This document shows positions 6,555 to 8,371 of a stretch of DNA of 8,371 nt, piece by piece (the first letter of the stretch is position 1; each line of letters begins with the position of its first letter). Location: contig CAUGVQ010000091.1 in the NCBI GenBank assembly GCA_959602875.1, positions 1-8,371 of the forward strand, read 5' to 3'. The position numbers and the translations under genes are program-made. The notes beneath the pieces were generated by a model that saw only the letters and a list, made by a program, of their open reading frames with translations, was not told where the DNA came from and did not search any database. The stretch comes from an uncultured Collinsella sp. GTDB taxonomy: Bacteria; Actinomycetota; Coriobacteriia; Coriobacteriales; Coriobacteriaceae.

Positions 6555-6816
6555 GATGGTGTACACGGAAGGGTTTCTCGATGATGCTGCAGCGATGTGG
6601 TCGGGACAGGTCCGGGATCGTCTTGGTCGCATGCTTGCCGCGATAGAGGCGTTTCCAGAAATTGGTTCTCGCGATATTCCAGCGTCGCTGCGCACCCAAT
6701 ATGGGGACGGTATCCGCAAAGCGGTGGTCGAGCCGTTCGATCTGATTTATGAGTATGATCCCAAGACCGATAGCGTCATCGTCTACGGTCTTGTCCATTT
6801 CCGAGCGGCACGCTGA
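6547..6816 (+). CDS. Type II toxin, RelE/ParE superfamily
   Basis: Encodes 89 residues from GTG at 6547, which has GGAGGG about ten bases upstream and overlaps the antitoxin end by eight bases. The alternative ATG at 6556 would remove three residues but lies too far from that Shine-Dalgarno. The fold pattern of RelE/ParE toxins is visible: an N-terminal strand (MVYTEGF), a helix pair (12-36), then a basic strand GIRKAVVEPFDLIYEYD (55-71) and a final strand SVIVYGLVHFRAAR (76-89) ending with the common His-x-Arg. RelE members cut mRNA on the ribosome; ParE members poison DNA gyrase. The sequence alone does not separate these; the FDLIYEYD and VHFR segments look closer to ParE. Action is cytosolic and neutralised by the upstream antitoxin. 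The gene appears intact, with no frameshift. Confidence 0.85.
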   Translation: MSRMVYTEGFLDDAAAMWSGQVRDRLGRMLAAIEAFPEIGSRDIPASLRTQYGDGIRKAVVEPFDLIYEYDPKTDSVIVYGLVHFRAAR

Positions 6817-6849
6817 CGGGCGGTTTGCACGTGTCGTATACGAATTGAA

Positions 6850-6929
6850 GAGGCCCCGGAGGGATTCAGAGTAAACATTCCGCAGGCGCACAGCGCCGAG
6901 GACGTTTACGAGGAACCCTCCGGGGCCTC
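6850..6929. terminator. 80-nt multi-stem hairpin downstream of purL, possible shared terminator
   Basis: GAGGCCCCGGAGGG (6850-6863) pairs perfectly over 14 bases with 6916-6929. Inside, GTAAAC (6871-6876) pairs with GTTTAC (6904-6909), TCC (6879-6881) with GGA (6900-6902), and GGCGC (6885-6889) with GCGCC (6893-6897) around an ACA loop. It lies between the converging toxin and purL genes. On the minus strand TTCAATTCGT follows, a poor T-tract, so it best fits a purL terminator but is longer and more complex than usual. Confidence 0.6.
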
Positions 6930-6955
6930 CCGTGTAGCCCGCTGGAGAGGGGCGC

Positions 6956-8371
6956 TTAGGCGAAGTAGCTCACGCCACCCTCAAAGATGGGCATGTACTT
7001 GTCGCCCGGCACGTTCTGGTAAAGACCGTTGCCGCTGCGCTCCACGTGGCCCATCTTGCCAAAGACGCGACCGTCAGGCGAGGTGATGCCCTCGATGGCC
7101 ATGACCGAGCCGTTGGGATTCACGTCGAGGTTCATACTGGGCGTACCGGCCTCGTCCACGTACTGCGTGGCGATCTGACCTCCGGCGATGAGCTGGGCGA
7201 GCACCTCGTCGTTAGCGACGAAGCGGCCCTCGCCGTGGCTGATGGCGACGGTGTGGATGTCGTCCACATCGCACTTGGAGAGCCAAGGGGAGAGGTCACT
7301 CGCCACGCGCGTGCGCACAAGGCGGCTCTGGTGGCGGCCGATGGTGTTGAAGGTGAGCGTGGGGGCGTCCGCGGTGGCGTCGACGATGTCGCCGTAGGGC
7401 ACGAGGCCGAGCTTCACGAGCGCCTGGAAGCCGTTGCAGATGCCGAGCATGAGACCGTCGCGGGCCTGGAGCAGGTCGCGGACCGCCTCGGTGGCCTCGG
7501 GCGCGCGGAAGAACGCCGTGATGAACTTGGCGGAGCCGTCCGGCTCGTCGCCGCCGGAGAAGCCGCCGGGGATCATGACGATCTGGCTCTCGCGGATGCG
7601 GCGCGCGAGCTCGTGGGTGCTCTCGGCAACCGCCTCGGGCGTGAGGTTGTTGATGACAAAGGTGTCCGCCACGGCGCCGGCGCGCTCAAAGGCACGGGCG
7701 GTGTCGTACTCGCAGTTGTTGCCCGGGAAGACGGGGATGATCACGCGCGGGCGCGCGAACTTCTCGCCGGTGTGGACCGCCTTGATGCGGCCGGTCTCGG
7801 CGCAGCGGTAGCTGACGGGCTCCACCGCGGGGAGCTTCTCGGTCTCATCGGCGGGCGTGCGATAGGCAAAGACGCTCTCGATACCGCTCTCCCACGCCTC
7901 CTGCAGCTCGGCAAGGTCGATGACCTCGTGCTTGCGGCCGATGTAGGTGAGCTCGTAGGCCTCGTCGGTCTCGCCGAGCTCAAACACCTCAAGCTCGTCG
8001 CCGTAGGCCGGCAGCTCCGCGCCGTCGGCAAGCTCCACGATGAAGCTGCCGTAGGCGTGGTCGGTGAGGTCGATGCCGTTCTCGTCCTCGATACCCGGCG
8101 TGTAGGCAAAGCCGATGCGGTTACCCACGCACGCCTTGAAGACCGCCTCGGCGATGCCGCCAAAGCCCGGCGTGGAGGCAGAGAGAACCTTGCCCTCGCG
8201 TACGAGCTGCTCGACGAGCTCAAAGGCCTTGAGCTGGCTCGTTGCCTCGGGAAGGACGCCTGCCCACTCGTAGGTGGGGCAGATGAGCGCCACGCGATGG
8301 CCGGCGCCCTTGAACTCGGGGGAGACGACATGGTCGAGCGAACCGGTTGCCACAGCAAAGGAGACGAGCGT
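6956..8371 (-). CDS. purL: Phosphoribosylformylglycinamidine (FGAM) synthase, C-terminal part; N-terminus beyond right edge
   Basis: The last 471 residues are present; the frame stays open to the edge, so the GTG at 8353 is an internal Val codon. This is the single-chain FGAM synthase, usually about 1,200-1,300 residues, which converts FGAR, ATP and glutamine to FGAM in the fourth step of purine synthesis. Visible parts (numbered from the edge) are the end of the second AIR-synthase-like domain (about 1-115, including TPGFGGIAEAVFKA), a linker, and the class I glutamine amidotransferase domain from about 206: FPGNNCEYD (215-223), GGFSGGDEPDGSAKF (269-283), GICNGFQ with nucleophile C312, and GHVER (442-446) supplying H442 and E444 of the Cys-His-Glu triad. 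The C-terminus is complete. The fused layout differs from species with separate purS, purL and purQ. It probably ends transcription at the adjacent hairpin. Confidence 0.96.
   Translation of the reverse strand, partial: TLVSFAVATGSLDHVVSPEFKGAGHRVALICPTYEWAGVLPEATSQLKAFELVEQLVREGKVLSASTPGFGGIAEAVFKACVGNRIGFAYTPGIEDENGIDLTDHAYGSFIVELADGAELPAYGDELEVFELGETDEAYELTYIGRKHEVIDLAELQEAWESGIESVFAYRTPADETEKLPAVEPVSYRCAETGRIKAVHTGEKFARPRVIIPVFPGNNCEYDTARAFERAGAVADTFVINNLTPEAVAESTHELARRIRESQIVMIPGGFSGGDEPDGSAKFITAFFRAPEATEAVRDLLQARDGLMLGICNGFQALVKLGLVPYGDIVDATADAPTLTFNTIGRHQSRLVRTRVASDLSPWLSKCDVDDIHTVAISHGEGRFVANDEVLAQLIAGGQIATQYVDEAGTPSMNLDVNPNGSVMAIEGITSPDGRVFGKMGHVERSGNGLYQNVPGDKYMPIFEGGVSYFA

Noticed and set aside
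6240..6891. Minus-strand open frames opposite the toxin-antitoxin pair
   Set aside because: Plus-strand reading gives two recognisable families with good ribosome sites and coupling; the minus frames give none.
6850..6929. Insertion element or MITE
   Set aside because: Long terminal inverted repeats are present, but there is no target-site duplication or second copy in the window, so it is kept as a hairpin/terminator candidate.
8351..8353. GTG as a start codon of the right-edge gene
   Set aside because: The frame continues open to the window edge and the protein matches an internal part of FGAM synthase, so this is an internal Val.
1..8371. tRNA, rRNA, CRISPR array, transposase or phage genes
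   Set aside because: No cloverleaf, rRNA core, regularly spaced repeat or matching protein was seen on either strand by reading; a covariance-model scan was not possible here.

Overview
The window is GC-rich, densely coded bacterial chromosome with short intergenic gaps. It shows no plasmid, phage or insertion-sequence genes. Start codons mostly follow clear GAGG/AAGGAGG Shine-Dalgarno sequences. High G+C, a single-chain purL and a serpin fit a gut actinobacterium, most likely a Coriobacteriia relative such as Collinsella. That placement rests on general likeness and was not tested by a search.

Layout, left to right. (1) A minus-strand cyclase-family hydrolase, cut by the left edge (1-673). 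(2) A minus-strand HD-domain phosphohydrolase (805-1704), preceded by overlapping inverted repeats at a possible promoter. (3) A minus-strand serpin with a twin-arginine lipoprotein signal (1845-3248). (4) A small plus-strand membrane protein of unknown function (3390-3677), divergent from the serpin. (5) A minus-strand ABC exporter operon: ATPase (5371-6072) then a large membrane partner (3768-5360), converging on gene 4. (6) A plus-strand type II toxin-antitoxin pair (6264-6816): Phd/YefM-like antitoxin, then overlapping RelE/ParE-like toxin, with operator-like repeats at the promoter. (7) An 80-nt imperfect hairpin (6850-6929). (8) The C-terminal part of purL on the minus strand, running off the right edge (6956-8371).

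The genes look like independent housekeeping and accessory units; only the ABC pair and the toxin-antitoxin pair are clear operons. The serpin is the gene most relevant to surface or host interaction: it probably guards the cell surface against proteases. No tRNA, rRNA, CRISPR array or transposase was seen, no gene-free stretch exceeds 300 bases, and no convincing undescribed multi-gene system was found. The best leads are the lipid-anchored serpin with an extended reactive loop, the hairpin beside purL, and the nested repeats upstream of the HD gene.
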